A stretch of 64,000 nt of DNA from Moniliella sp. 'wahieum' (GCA_003971905.1 RSEE01000018.1:372001-436000), one strand, 5' to 3'. Shown: positions 35,263 through 48,107, counted from the stretch's first letter. Numbers and translations are program-made. Notes: generated by a model not told the origin, from the sequence alone.

Positions 35263-38200
35263 TTAGTTGGGGTCGTTCCACAGCGCGGGCCAGTTGACCG
35301 GCAATTGCGGCACCACCGACCGTTCGCCCTCGGGCTGGGACGACATGAACTCGTCGTGTTCATGGATCGTCTGTTCGTACTCGCGCAGCGACTGGACCGC
35401 ATACACGTGCAGCTTCGCCGCGTAGCGTGGTTGGCCTGGGCGATCCGGGCCAAGGGCGCCGCGACGCCGGTACACTCCCGCGGGCACCCCGGCCAGCGAG
35501 GGCGCCGCCCAACTTTGTCGTTCGGATCCCGATCCCGACGGCCTTCGTCCGTGGCCGACGTCGAGTCTGTCTCGGACACGACGGGGCGACCAGTCCAGTG
35601 CCGGCCCCGGCACAAGGGAGGAACGTTTGGAAAACGCGCGCGACACGCGCGAGGAGCGAATGGAGTGGATCGACGCTGGCCGGCCGGGCGCTGGGCCGCC
35701 CGCGCCAGGCGGACCAGGCGGAGGCGCATGCGCCGTTTGCAGGTCAAACGTCGCGTCAAACGAGATGCGGTCCGAAGAGCTGGACGAGCGACGGCGCAAG
35801 GTGGTCGCGTGCTGAGGCAGCGAGGGGGAGGAGGTGGCACGGCGCAGGACCGACGGGTCCTCGGGGGGCGTGCTGGACGTCGGAGCTGGCTGGTCACGCT
35901 CCCTAGACGCAGCGAAGTAGTCGACCCGGTCCGCGCTGCCGGCAGTGCCGGCGGTGGCGACGGCATGTCGGGCTGAGACCCCGACCCGGATCCGCTCTTG
36001 CCGCCCGTCTTGGTCTTGCGCATCGAGCGCAACCATTTGGCCGCGCGCGATGCGGTCGACTTGACAGACGGGTGCTGCGGGTCCACGTCCCAATCCTCGG
36101 GCTTGCTCAGGTCGTCGTCCTCGTCCGAGGAAGGCGGGAAATAATCCGGCGACGGCGATCGCTCGATGGAGCGGGTGCGCTTGATGGTACTGACAAACGA
36201 AAGGCGGCGCCGGGACCGCGTGTCGGGCTCGTCGCCCTCTCCTCCTCGGTCTCCGAAGCTGACTCGGCAGTTTCGGGAGAAAGTTCATCGTGCCGCTCGC
36301 GGACCTCGTCGAGGCGATGATGAAGAGTTGGGCGATGATCATGGCCGTCGAGTTGCGAGGATCTTCGGGAGGCGCAGGGAAATCCGTCATGGCCGAGGCG
36401 AAGACGAGCAAATGCAAAAGTAAGCACGGATGAGGAAGGACCAGGAAAGGAAGAGTTTTTGGAAGATAGAGGTCTTGAGCAGAATGCCCTCTACAAACCG
36501 CATCCGGTTGGCCTTTGATGCGATCATCAGAGAAAGTTGGAGTAGGCAAACTAGATTCCCCATACCAATGTCAAATCTCAACGTCAGCAACAGCCATCCA
36601 TCGCATGCGATCCAAAAAAAAGAGAGAGTAGCCATCACTTACAGCAATCGTCCGCATCAGCGTCACGGCATGATCCGACTTTCCAACAACATCTCCACCA
36701 CCTCCAACACAAATGGCAGATCCACCACCTCGTCCACTCCCCAATCTGCCGCCTCAATCGCCGCAAAGAGCGAGTCGGTCCAGTCCAGAGACAAAACACA
36801 CCCTGCACGTCCCAGAGCGATGTGCGACGGAACAGGGTCTTGATCGCGTGTCGATCATGGGCAGGAAAATGAGCCTTGCACGCCACACAGCCGCACCGAG
36901 TCCCACCACCACCGCCGAGCACCGACGATTGGCCAAGTCCAAGTTACGTGGCTTGCCCGTCGTCGAGCCCACCAACACGTTCGCCGTCTCTCCCCATTGA
37001 ACGGGGACTTTTGCGAGCTGAGGGTGTGACGCTCATCAGTTCGCGCTGGACGAGAGAAAGGCACTTTGGTGGATGGAGGTGTTGATATGGGCGAAAGCCC
37101 GGTACGCCAAATACCATCCTCGGCTCAGCTTGCAGTTTTGAGATGGGGGCGCAGAGCCACGCTTGGCTGCGCCGTACAACAAGCGCGCCAACTGCCGGTG
37201 AAAGTTCCGACAAAAGGAGAAGAAAGAGTTCAGAGTCGTCCGACTTCCACCGGCGCAGCCAGTTGCCGCCATCTCGACCTTGACGTCCAAGCGGTTGATC
37301 AAACGACGTGCCAGCGTTGCCGGGCCCCATGCTGCCGGACGAGGTGCCCGGAGGGGAACTTTTGGCGCCAGCGACCACCCGCCTCAAACTGGGGGAGATC
37401 GAGGACTTGGCATTGCGGAAACAGTAAGGCGCAAGTGAGCAGGGAACAGTGCCAGGTACTCGTCCCACCCTGGTCCGTCTGGGGCTGGACCTGAGCCCAG
37501 CCGGCCTCTTCGGCCAGGTGGTCCAGGGAGGCGCGCTTGATGGGCAAATCACTCAACAGCTTGCCTGCCACGCCGTCGATCCGGAACAAGGCGATGGCCA
37601 ACACGCGCCCAGAGAAGATCAACGTGTTTTGGTACACGCCCTTTTTGTTCATCTCACCAATCGCAAACTCACAGCGCGGGAGAGGAGCGAAGTGTAGCGC
37701 TCCCGATCCAATCTTGAGTGTAGCGCTCGCGGCCTGACTTGAGCGCACGCGCGCACTGGCTGAGGAGTGGAGGAGTAGGCGAGGAGACATCGTCGCTTGA
37801 CAGCGCTGCCGCCGACAGATTCTCACTTTCCAACAGGCACGCCAGCGACTCGAGAATCGCCGCGGTCCGAGCTGGTGGTCATGGGGCAACTCGGCCAACA
37901 GGCTCGTCACCCACTCAAAGAGAGCGCACGGCGATTGTCGGGGCGGACAAAGGCGTTGGCCCGGGCCACCGCATCGGAAGTGGGCGTGCCAGGCGGGACA
38001 TACACCGAATACACACCCGGTCGCTCCAATTCGAGTTGGAGAAAGGGAAGAAGAACGCTGCGGAGCGGGACGGCCTTGTCCATCGGCAACCGATCCGCGT
38101 CGGACAAGGGGGGCGCGGCGGCCGCGTTGGCTGGGGAAGAACAGCGTTGACGGAACTGATCCAGTGCATCCTGCACCTCGGCCCATGCAGAGGCAGGGTA

Positions 38201-39521
38201 GACTGGGTGGCGGCTTGGCAGGTTCCTGAACCGCATCCGACGAATGCGACGTCGCTGTCGCCGAGTCCGGAGAACTCTCCGGATGGTTGCCGAAGCAGGC
38301 GCAGCGGCGCCGGACGAATCGGGGCGTCCAGAGGAGGAGGAAGCAATGTCATCCGAGGGATGAAAGTCGTCGTCAGAGCCACGCGACATGATACTGCGGG
38401 AGGCAGTAGTAGAGGTGCTAACCTGCTGACCTCGGTTGTGGGCAGGCGAGTTCCCGGAGAACGAGAGCGCAACCCGAGTCGGAAGAGGAGGCAGCGGCAG
38501 TGGAAGCAGCAGCGGCAGCCGCGGTAGCGGCATCGCGTAAGGAACGCCGTTGGCCAAAGCGGCCGGTGTGAAAGAGTTACGAGTACTGTCGCGTTGGCGC
38601 ATGAAGGCGCCTGGGGGAGGAGGGACGTCGGATGGGGTGCTATCCGGTTCGGTCTTGTGGCAGCGGCCGAGGCAGACGGAGAGGCAGCATGCCGGTTTTC
38701 CAAGCGGGCCAGGGTCGTAGGGTCGGGCTGGAGCCGGGGCTCGGCCCTCGACCGGTATCAGCGGATGCTCCGAAGGCGGAGAGGGATGTGTGGCTCGGCC
38801 AGGCGAGGGCGTTTCAGAGTGATCTTCGACGGTGCTGGAGGAGTCCGAGGGAGGCAAGCGTGTCTGCGGAGCGCGTTTTGATCCCGTGTGCCGAGGAAGG
38901 CGGGGAGGTGGCGGTTGCCGGCACTGAGGGCGAGGGTGAGGGTGAGGAGGCGGGGGAGTGGGAAGTGCGGTCGAAGAGGGAGCCCGTGCCGGAAGGGAGG
39001 AGGGTGTCGATGGTGGGTGCGCGTTCGGCGGCGCGGGTGGGGTCGGAGGGCTGGAGGCGGGCCGAGCCAGCGCGGGGGGTAGCGTCGGAGGCAGTGTCGG
39101 GTGGGGGCAGGGGGCGCGAGGCGGGGGGCGGGACGCGGGTGGGAGGGACAACGACGGTGCTGGGGGGGGCTGCGGGCGGGGCTCGGGGGCGGTGATGGGC
39201 GCGGGGGCGGCCAGCGCGCATAGTCGCCCGCCTTGCGGCGGCGGCGAGCAGGCGGCGGCGCTCGGCGGGCGTGACGATAAGCGCGGACACGCGGGCGCCG
39301 GTGTGGGCGACGGGCAGCAGCACACGCCGGGCGGCGGGGCTCGGGAGCGCCGGGCGCGCTGGGGCTGGCGGCGCCGGGGCGCGCACCGACGTCAGCAGCA
39401 GCAGGCATGGCGGTGGCGGTGGGGAGAGCATCCACGCCCCCAGCAAGGGGGCCGCGGCGACGCGTGAGCGCGGTGGGTGAGCGTCGGCGTGGCGCCGCCC
39501 CCACCGGCGGGCTGGGGGCAC
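35263..39521 (-). CDS. DUF1765/UPF0592-like large fungal protein, frame-broken
   Basis: A large conserved fungal protein family of unknown function. The minus strand has coding texture from about 39521 to the stop at 35263. Segments in order: a Pro/Ala/Ser-rich N-terminus; SRGSDDDFHPSDDIASSSSG (about 38370); RRMRFRNLPSRHPVYPASAW and VLLPFLQLELERPGVYSVYV (about 38040); FAIGEMNKKGVYQNTLIFSG and RVLAIALFRIDGVAGKLLSD (about 37600), the segment that suggests the family; WHVVNRLDVKVEM (about 37290); a helical piece DWGVDEVVDLPFVLEVVEML (about 36720); a Ser/Asp-rich insert SPDYFPPSSDEDDDLSKPED (about 36110); WLRSMRKTKTGGKSGSG; and the tail KLHVYAVQSLREYEQTIHEH ending LWNDPN. Many frame breaks and at least one intron around 36400-36650 leave the exon map unresolved. 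Family assignment is by pattern recall and moderately uncertain. Two adjacent genes cannot be excluded. Confidence 0.5.
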
Positions 39522-39804
39522 GGCGCCAGTCTTGCGCCCCGCTGCGCGCGCCCGCGGGCGGCGTGCATTAGCGCTTGCTTAGCGCTTAGGTCTTGCCCCG
39601 GCGCACGGCGTTGCACCGAGTGGGTGCATTACGTACGCAGGCACGGCGCACGGCCCGTGGACGCCCGCCTGAAACGTTCAGGGGCGGCGCCCAACAACAC
39701 GCGCCGCTGAAAAACGGCTGAGGTCAGCAACTTTTGCTGCTGCTGGGCTGCGCGCCGATCGGCTGCTGGACCCCCACCGCTCCTCTTCCCGCCGGCGTGC
39801 TGGC
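39522..39804. promoter_or_regulatory. Divergent promoter region
   Basis: 283 bp between the start areas of the DUF1765-like gene (-) and the zinc-finger gene (+). It contains the word TTAGCGCTTGCTTAGCGCTTAGG (39568-39590 area) and AAACGTTCAGGG, both variants of words repeated in other intergenic regions. No TATA box is obvious. Confidence 0.4.
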
Positions 39805-42218
39805 ATGGTGCTGTCCGAGCTGCCCCACAGCATGCTCAACGGCCCCGCCCCACCCCGCCCCCCCGCCACCGACCCCAAGCTGCCCGCCCCCACCCCCACG
39901 CCCGCCGCCCCGACACGGAGCAGGAGGTCACCGACGACGATCTCGAGCAGGCCGTCCGTCTCGTCACGGCCTCGGCCGCGGCCGCAGCCAAGGCGCACCA
40001 CATTGCCCAGCAACACCCGCCCGCGCCCTCGTCTCGCCTCCCACCATACCTACCGTCTCTCCCTCTTCCAGTCCCACCCTCCCGCCCCCCCCCTCGCCCC
40101 ACTCGCCTCCGTCCCGTCCGCCCCGCGCATCCTCCGGCGCTCCCCCCCCTCCGACTCCGTCCTCCTCCCTCGTCCTCGCCCACCCGCTCGCCTCCCACCC
40201 CCACCGCGTGCAGAGTGCCACCCCCCGCGGCCCTGTGCCCGAACCCAGGACGCTCCCCTCCTTCCTCCCCTCCTACGGCCCCAAACCCGACCGGACCCAC
40301 ACGCCCTTCCCAGGCGGTGCATTAGCCCACGCGAGCCTGGCGCTCAAACGCCCCCTCCTGGGTCCACGGCCCCGATCCGCACCCAAACGGCGACCCAGTA
40401 CCCGCCGACGGACCAAGGAGGGCGATCCAACACCGTGGCGCTGCACCGACTGTGGCCGGTGCTACTCGCGTGCCGAGTATCTCCGCCGTCACGGCGTACC
40501 CACGAGAAAGTGCGTCCGTGGAGCTGCGTGTGTGGCAAGACGTTTTGGCCGGTCGGATGTGTGCACGCGGCACCGGCGACAATGCCGCATGGCACATGTC
40601 GCTGCCCTTGATACCGTCTCGGCCCAACCAACTTGCCTCCCGGCCAGCACAACCGTCGGGCTGGGAAGCGGCGGAGCGGGAGCGGGAACGCCCGGAACGG
40701 GCGCTGCCCAGTCCCTGCCACCGTCGCTGCCCTCTCGACGGCGTGCCAACCCCGCAAGCCGCAGTCCCGCGCGCTCGGGGCCAGCCAGCCGTTTGGCCAC
40801 GTGGAGTTTCCGCACGCAAGACTGCCTGCTGGCGTGGCACCGCCGGTTCAACTTGTCCCGGCAGCCAGCCCGGCGAAAGGGTCGGACCGGGCTTGCTAGT
40901 CCTTCACCCTCTCTGCCTCCGGTTTCTGGCCAGGACCAAGCGAGCCAAAATCATGGCCACGACCGTGACCGTGACCGTAACCGGGACCATGACCATGACC
41001 GTGACAATGACCCTGATCATGACCTTGACCACGACTGCGACCACAGCCGTTCCCATTCCCATTCCTTTTCGCTTTGTGGTGGCGCCGACGCGCACTTCTC
41101 GCCCCACTGGCAGGACGTGAGTGGGGACTGTGCCACGCCGGCGCTGGCCAGCACGCAGGCCACTACCGCCTCTGGCGACGAGCTGGGCGAGCTGGACTTG
41201 GCGTGTCTGTCGCAGTCGCCGGGGACGATGCTGACGCCTGCTGAGAGTGGAGGTGGGTCTGGCTCGGTGCAAGGCGAGACGAGCGAAGACGCGATGCACT
41301 TTGATCCGCTTTCGGTGCCGCAATTTGACCCTGCGATGGAGGAAGGGACGACGAAGTGTTGGCGTCGCTGCGGCGGTTGCTGAAGTGCATGAGGACGACG
41401 GGCCCGTCCAAGATGATGCGGAAGCGCAGCCCACGCTCCCCCTCCTGCCCAGATAGCGACCGCGACGATCACCTGGACCTCTCCGTCTTCCCTGCCCGCG
41501 CCACCGAGCAAGCGAGAGGCCGACCTGCCCGCTGATTTGGCCCTTTTGGCAACCGCCGTAGCCGAGCCCAACGGCCCCTCCGAACCCACCACGGAGCGGG
41601 CTGGAACGAGGGAAGGCGAAGCAGGAGACCGATTAGCCGGCATGGCGCGGTCCCGTTCATCCCAAGCAGGAAAACAAGAGGACGGAGAAGAAGATGCGTT
41701 TGGCCATTTCCCCCTGACATTTGAGTTCCCTGGTCTTCCGACGCTGTGCCAGAGGAGGAACGGGGCGAGGGTCGATGCCACAGCCGGACGATGCTGGGGT
41801 TGCGATGCACGTCCGTTCACCCTCCCCTCTCCGGCTGCCTCACCGGCACCCGAACCCAAACCCGCACCCGCACCCTACCTCCTTCCGCCGCTCGGGTGCG
41901 CAGCAGCGCCAACGCATTCAGTGCCTGGCACCGACAAGCGCGTCCGTCTCCCCTCCGGCGTCGGTCCTGCGCGGCATGGCCGCCCGCACGGCCGGCGTGC
42001 ACGTTCGTCTCTCCCTTTCTTCTGACGTGCGTGCGCTGTCGCCCCCGCCCTCTTCGGTTTCGGCGCGAGAGGAGGAATGTGCTTCGGTGGTCGCCATGCC
42101 CACTGCGCCCGACCCGCTGGAGGGAGCCGAGTCGGTGTTGGAGCTGGAAGAGCAGGCGGAGATGGCTTTCCCGCCGCTGGCGTGCGGTGTGGCGGGCGAG
42201 AAGGTGAGGGCTTGCTAA
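39805..42218 (+). CDS. C2H2 zinc-finger transcription factor
   Basis: A probable DNA-binding regulator. The start at 39805 gives MVLSELPHSMLNGPAPPRPP, followed after a frame slip by an acidic/Ala helix (TEQEVTDDDLEQAVRLVTAS). A long Pro-rich region leads to two adjacent fingers at about 40437-40595: WRCTDCGRCYSRAEYLRRH with RRTHEKVRPWS, then CVCGKTF and GRSDVCTRHRRQC. The second finger uses a CX1C and a final Cys, a variant common in fungi. One missing C in the first linker and one extra T in the second finger break the frame. Next is a His/Asp/Arg hexanucleotide tract. An acidic activation-like segment follows (GDELGELDLACLSQSPGTML, about 41180), and the tail SVLELEEQAEMAFPPLACGV ends at 42218. 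Targets are unknown. Confidence 0.7.
40953..41052. repeat. Hexanucleotide repeat GACCGT/GACCAT/AACCGG
   Basis: About fifteen imperfect 6-bp units. In the zinc-finger gene frame they encode alternating Asp with Arg/His/Asn (DRDRDRNRDHDHDRDN). Other frames give Thr-rich dipeptides. Confidence 0.85.
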
Positions 42219-42224
42219 GCCCCC

Positions 42225-42277
42225 CAACCAAAGCAAACCAAACCAACCAACCCAACCAAACCAAGCCAACCCAAACG
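42225..42277. repeat. AACCAA microsatellite after the zinc-finger gene
   Basis: Imperfect 4-5-bp CCAA/CCAAA/CCCAA units starting seven bases past the TAA stop, so probably in the 3' untranslated region. Confidence 0.8.
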
Positions 42278-43523
42278 ACATGAAAGTCAACTGCGCCGTC
42301 TGTGGTGTCGGTATCGCTTGGCTCGAGAAGAGGGCCTCGGTTCCCGTGGACGGGAAAAACGGGGCAGTGAGTGCGTGGCTGCAGAGCAAGCTATCTGCCT
42401 CGTCGAATCGCTCCCCTGCACATTCTTTTTCGTTTGCAAACATTCCCATATACTGTGTTTTGCCCCAAAAGCATCTTCAACATATTGATTGTCATCAGTT
42501 GGTCTGCTTGGGGGGGGGGCGAGACGCAGGTAGGGTCCGCGGCAGACGGTGCGTTGCTTGGATCGGAAAGGATGGTCAGGACGCAGGATCTATAGAAGAA
42601 GCGCCCGAAGGGGCTGTGCCAGCCTGGGCCTTGTTCGTCCTGGGACTGGGCACGCAGCCTACAAAGGCAGTGCGAGGGGGCTCCACGTGAGGAAGCACTC
42701 TATTCCAGCTGCAAGATTCACGTGGATGATGTTCCTGGGCGGCAGCAGCGAGGCGGGCAGGGCCAGGGCATGGGCCGCTTGGCACCGCAGCCGCATGGGC
42801 GCGGGGGCGCTGTGTGGGGGCGGGGGCGGGCAGACAAGACAGCGATAGTCGATACGCGGCGATATCAGCAGCCGACGGCCACGCGCCACTACGCCAGTCC
42901 CCCCTCGGTCGCTGCTGCCCGGTGGGGTTCCTGGCTGGGTCGTGCAATGCATGATGCATGATACCCTCTGGGCGCTGCAGCGTCTGCCTGGCGCGGGCAC
43001 TGGTAGGCACTGCCCGGCACTGGCCAGCACTGGCCGGCAACTGGCTCGGCTCGCCCAGCAGGTGGGATGCTCGGCGGGATCATCGATCGAGGCAGGCTCG
43101 GCAATCGATCAGCGATCGCAGCGTCCCCATCCACTGTGCAGAGTGCCCCCGTGGGGCGACGCGGGTGGGGAATATATGTACGGGGTGGTGAACGTACTGG
43201 GTACTGAACCCGTCAAGTTGACGCTTACGAGTGGTGCGCCAGAGCGCCCGCTCGGTGCTGGGCTCGGCCGTGTGCGTTGCAGCGTGGTGTGTGGTGCGCC
43301 GGCCCAGGCTCGAGCAGCAGCAGCACAGGGCACGAAACCAGACATCCAGAGCGAGCCATGGCAGCACCCGACTCCCGGCGGTCGGCCATCCGCATCCTCC
43401 CATCATCCACACCTCTGCGTGCGCCCATTGCGTTCCACACTTTCTTTCTTTCCTTGGGTGCCCACAGCCGTTTGCCTCCACCACGCCATCGCCTCTCTTG
43501 CCGCGTATCCTCCCCCCGCCAGC
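42278..43523. other. Intergenic region, nothing recognised
   Basis: It has a G run near 42510, a palindromic ATGCATGATGCATGAT word at about 42947-42962, and CTGGCCAGCACTGGCCGGC-like words near 43010-43040. No coding texture until about 43520. Confidence 0.4.
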
Positions 43524-44643
43524 ATGGTCGGCTTCCGCGCCGCCTCCGTCCCGACCCCCGCCAGTCCCAACGACGACGGCCTGCAGCCTCCCTTCACCCC
43601 CGACCTCGTCCACAGCCCCACCAGCCCGCCAGCTGCACCAGTGCCACCACCAGTCCATCTGCTGCGCCCCTCGCACTCTGCCGCCCGCCCGCGCTCCGCA
43701 CCGCGCCCATCAACCCCACCTCAGCGCCCCCTCCACCCACCTGGCTCGACCTCGATCTGGACCCCAGCCCTGCCTGCCCTCCCCCTCCCTTGCCCTTGGG
43801 GGTAGCCCCATGGACGGGGTGCAACAGGGCGCCGACCAAGACAACCCACCTCACTCTCTTCTCCTTCCCCCCGCTCGTCGCCAGCCCCGTCGAGATGAGT
43901 CTTCCCTCTTCGAGCCCCATACCGCCGCTCCGCTTCCCCCAATGGCTCCCGTCGCCGCCTCCCCCCGCGCCTCCCTCTCCACCACCGCCACCACCACCAC
44001 GACCGTCGCCAGCCTCCTTGGCGCCTCGTCCCGCCGCGCCTCTATCGCGCCTTCCGAACGGCACCCTAGTCTCACCCCGTCCACCGCGCCCAACCGGGGT
44101 TCCTGCGCAGCCGCCAACGCGCCGCCCAGCAACAACGCCACCGCTCCACCGATGACGCCGGCAGTGCGCCCCCCGCGTCCGAGCAGCCGGAAACGGAAAG
44201 CCGACTTGGGCCCCCTAGCCAATTGGAAGTGCAGGACGGGTCCGACAGCTCCTCGACCGCTTCGGGCTCGCTGTCTTCGCTGTCGCGCGAGCGAGGTCGT
44301 GGTCCGCAGACCGCCACGGGTTGCTCCAAGACGTGCGAGAAGATCGCGTTGGGCGTGGAAGCGCTGGCGCAACTGTTGGCGCAGTCGGCGGCGCTTGCTG
44401 CAATGGCGCGGTGCAGGCTGAGGAACCGTGGTGGGAGACCGCGCTGACGCTCGTCCACTTTGCAGGCCTCTATCCCACGCCCGAAACTGAACGGCACCAT
44501 TCGCTCGCGTGCCTCTTACGTCTCTTCCAACCCATCCCGCTCGCAGCGGGAGCAAGTCCGAGCTGACTGTGCCCGAGGCAGCCATGTTTGAGTCGCTGCA
44601 CGACGAGCCGAGCGAGTGCAGCCTGATTCGGATCCGGTCGTAG
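43524..44643 (+). CDS. Unidentified Ser/Pro-rich protein, frame-broken
   Basis: A plus-strand ATG at 43524 opens MVGFRAASVPTPASPNDDGL, followed after a frame change by PAPPPPTWLDLDLDPSPACP-like sequence and by ASPRASLSTTATTTTTVASL with LLGASSRRASIAPSERHPSL (about 44000). Then come EVQDGSDSSSTASGSLSSLS and a helix CEKIALGVEALAQLLAQSAALAA (about 44330-44400). The last segment, EEPWWETALTLVHFAGLYPT to ECSLIRIRS, stops at 44643. I recognise no domain. Composition resembles fungal regulatory proteins with disordered N-termini. At least four frame changes are needed. Coding may extend past the stop if that stop is itself a frame artefact (44650-45010 still has coding-like texture). Confidence 0.35.
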
Positions 44644-45800
44644 GTCAAGCGGTGCAGACCTACCTTCGTTCCACCCGTGCCCTCCCGGCTGCCGGCCCTC
44701 TCCGCAGCTCGGTTCTGCCACCATTCCACGCCCGTCGGGGCGGACACGCGCCTGTCCCTGACACCGCTCCGGGGATTGTCCCCTCTGACGCCCGGTGGCA
44801 GCTTGCTCGCGTCCGGCCTGCCCCCGAGCGCCGTCTTGTCTGCCCGACGGCGCGACGTGTACTAGCCGCGGCCGCCAGGGAATGCGACGCACGTGGGACG
44901 TGACGCAGCTCGTCTTGCTCGGCGGCTGGTGCGGGGTCAAGTATTGGAAGTGGGCGTGATGCGCGGTCGGGCGGTACCAGATGCGAATGGGGTGCGGCCT
45001 ACGTCGAGGCACCTTCCCTCCTAGCCGGGCGAGGCAGCGTCAGCTCCTCTGGTGGTTCCACTGCCTCTGCACCAGCACGAAAGGCGTCTGACCCTCTGCC
45101 TCCATTGGGTTCTCGCCCCTCCTCTCCGCCGTCAGGCGGCGCCATGGAGTTGTACCCCATCTCTGGCCGCTTGGCCGCCGCAGGCGCCGACCCGCTGCCG
45201 GCTTGCTCGGGTACGTTTCGCTCACTTTGGCCCAGTGCGCCGATTCGTGTACGATTAGTCTCCCCCCCCTCCTACCTTGGCCCACACACCCACCTTCTCC
45301 CTCCCCAAAGGGCAGACCACATACCGTTGCTGTCGCACCCACTGCCATTGTGCCAGTATCGCCCTTCTTTTTGGTGTTTGCCTGTTGCCCGTGGTTCCTT
45401 CTGTGGATACCTATAACATTACGGTTTACCTCGGCCAACACTCTCTAGCACTCTAAATCGTACCTGCGGAGTCACATGGACTTTCACAACACGTTTTTGC
45501 CTTAATTGTGGGGAGGGAACTGTCGGAATGAACTCAACGTTGCATGAAGCATGCAGGGAAGTGGGGGCAGAAGAGCGTATCCGCTTTTCTCGCCCTCTTT
45601 TGGGACAATACCAAGCACACAGAGCATCAGCGTCCCGGTTTCCACCCCCACAGTCATGGGAAATTGGCACTGGCAACCTACGTATCGTAGGGCGATCGCG
45701 TTCTTCCCCGAAATCGAGCTCCCTCGGTTGTGCCCATATATATGGCACGTGGGGCCCAAGCATAGGACCGCCATAAAAAGAGAGACAGAGGGATGGGATA

Positions 45801-45836
45801 GCAGTGGAGCAGTGGAGCAGTGGAGCAGTGGAGCCG
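45801..45836. repeat. 9-bp tandem repeat (GCAGTGGAG)x4
   Basis: Four perfect copies in intergenic DNA. Confidence 0.9.
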
Positions 45837-48075
45837 ACAATGGAGGGGTCTCGCGTCTGTCAATTGGCCTCGGACATGTCTACACACACGAGTTCTAGGT
45901 GTACCATATCACCACAATGCGATGCGATGAGATCATGGGACACTGTGACATCGTGATACATTACTTAGCCATCGCACAAGTTCTCCTCCTGGTATGGGTA
46001 TGGGCATGCTTCCACTGGCAGCGCCCTTTCCCCCGGTCGAAGGCCATTCGTCTTTCTCCGCTGCTTGACAAGGAGATGGTGAGCAAGGCGCGGCCCAGTT
46101 GGTCACCGGTCACCGTCCCTCTCCCGCTTCTGCTGCCTCAGTACTTCAGTCCTTCAGTTCTTTTGTACCCTCAGGGGTGTGGGGCCTTGTTGCGCTTAGC
46201 ACCCTAGCAGAGAATCTGGTATTCGGGCAATGTATGTCGATCAACCAGTTGGATTGGGCATTGGGACCTTCCGTCGCGTCCTGCCTTGGCGTCTCATGCA
46301 TGCCAGGCACATCAGGCACGTCAGGCACGTCATGTAGTGACGTAGAAGAAAGAAGGCGTCTTCGGCCTTACCGGTTCCCGGGTACCGGTTACCACTCCGT
46401 TTTCCTCGTCACGTATAGCGTCCATGTCCTTCGAAACTCAGTCTCTTCGTGTCTCCATCCACCTGCTTTTTCAGTTTTTGGGGCGTCCATCTCGAACAAG
46501 AGGGAGGCATAATTGCATGGAAGGTATACAAGTGATGCCATAATGATGCATGCATGACGCCTTTCCATCGTTATTAATGGCTGTACATAGCTGGCTGTAC
46601 TTCTCCAGGGCTTCCCCGCCCCAAAGCCTTTGGGTTTCCCTGGCTTCCCACAACCCACCCCCTGTGTGGGCTCTTTTCCGAAAGCTTGTTCGGTCCCTGG
46701 GTCCAAGGTTTGCCAAGGAAGAAGAGAGATTCTGAACCAGAAAGCGAGGTGTAAAATTTAACGTACGTTCAACGTTCAACGTACTCAACGTGCACTGACC
46801 CAAGCGTGTGGCGCATGGGTTAGATCTAGACAATTCTCCCTCGCCAGAAAGCCAGGCCCCTCCTTGCTCGTACATAGAACCCATCCTTCCGAGCTGGAGA
46901 TAGGAGAAAACCGAATACAACCCTGCGGGCAGGGGGTCACACATGTCACACGTCACATGTCGCATGCCAAATGTAGCCGGTCACCGGCTGGCCTCCCCCG
47001 GGGAAGGCGCCGGTAGAGCCGGAAGAGCGCAGAGCTTAGATACCTTGCAGGGCGTTTAGATCTTAGAACTCAGAGCGGCTCGGGGTGAAATTTGAATTGG
47101 ACGTTTGATTAAGATTGCGATTAGATTATGAACGTTGTGGATGGGCTTCGGGGGCTGCCCAGGCACACACACGCAGGCGACCGTCACGCGTTCCCTTACC
47201 GATGGCTAGTCCCTGACTGGTACCCGGTACGTATGGTACGTATTGTACATCACAGGTGGCACGTCGATGATGCATGATGTATGTACAGACGGCCAGTTCA
47301 TTTTTTTGTCCGTGTGTCGTATGCTTTGGGAGTCGTGTGAGGTGGCGGGGGCTGGGCGGGCGTTTTGGGCGTTGGGAGCAGTCGCGTGTGGGATGGCCTG
47401 GATGCAGATGGCGCGGGGCCGCGGGTGGCGAGAGGTGGGGTCTAGTCTGGTGTAGTGCACGGTGCGACTAGTGTCGGCTAGCGCCCTCTGGCGCCCTGAC
47501 CGGTGACCGGCCTGAGGACGTAGGCTCTGTGAGAGACAGGCGGTTGACCTGAAGCTTGAAGGGTAAAAACGTCAAGCGTGTACCGACAACATTGTTGCGG
47601 GATCGCTCGAATCGTTGCGTGGTGCCTCGATGCAGGATATCCTACACTGTCCCTCGACAAAACCCTGTTTTCAAGCCGAGCAGAAAAGGAAAGCGCTAGC
47701 GGCGGTTTAGATAAAGTACTAACGCGCTAACGATTGGCGCTTCGCGTTTAGCGCCCGCGCTCTGTGGCTCAGCACATTCTCCTTTTTTCCTGGTTATTTA
47801 GCTGTTGCAATGGCAAAAGCATGGCGGATCACGCTGTCCTGTGACTAGTGACTGCGGTGCTGGTGTGCGTCCCATGTCCCATGTCACACGTCACATGTCA
47901 CAGGTGATCGCGATCAGTGGTAGAGCAAGCCCGGGGTATACGCTGGTCTAAGCGCGAGGATGGCTGATGGGTGAGATCTGGGATCTCAGACGGAATGGAC
48001 ACACTCCGCAAGGCGGTGGATATGGATTTGTTGATGCAGATAATGTGCGGAGGGAGGGGGGGAGAGGGGGCGGAG

Positions 48076-48107
48076 GTGAGCGTGTGAGCGTGTGAGCGTG
48101 TGAGCGC
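48076..48107. repeat. 8-bp tandem repeat (GTGAGCGT)x4
   Basis: Three perfect copies and one with a terminal C, in the region upstream of the Sec7 gene. Confidence 0.9.

Noticed and set aside
40953..41052. A CRISPR-like or regulatory array
   Set aside because: It is a 6-bp coding microsatellite with no spacers. The host is eukaryotic.
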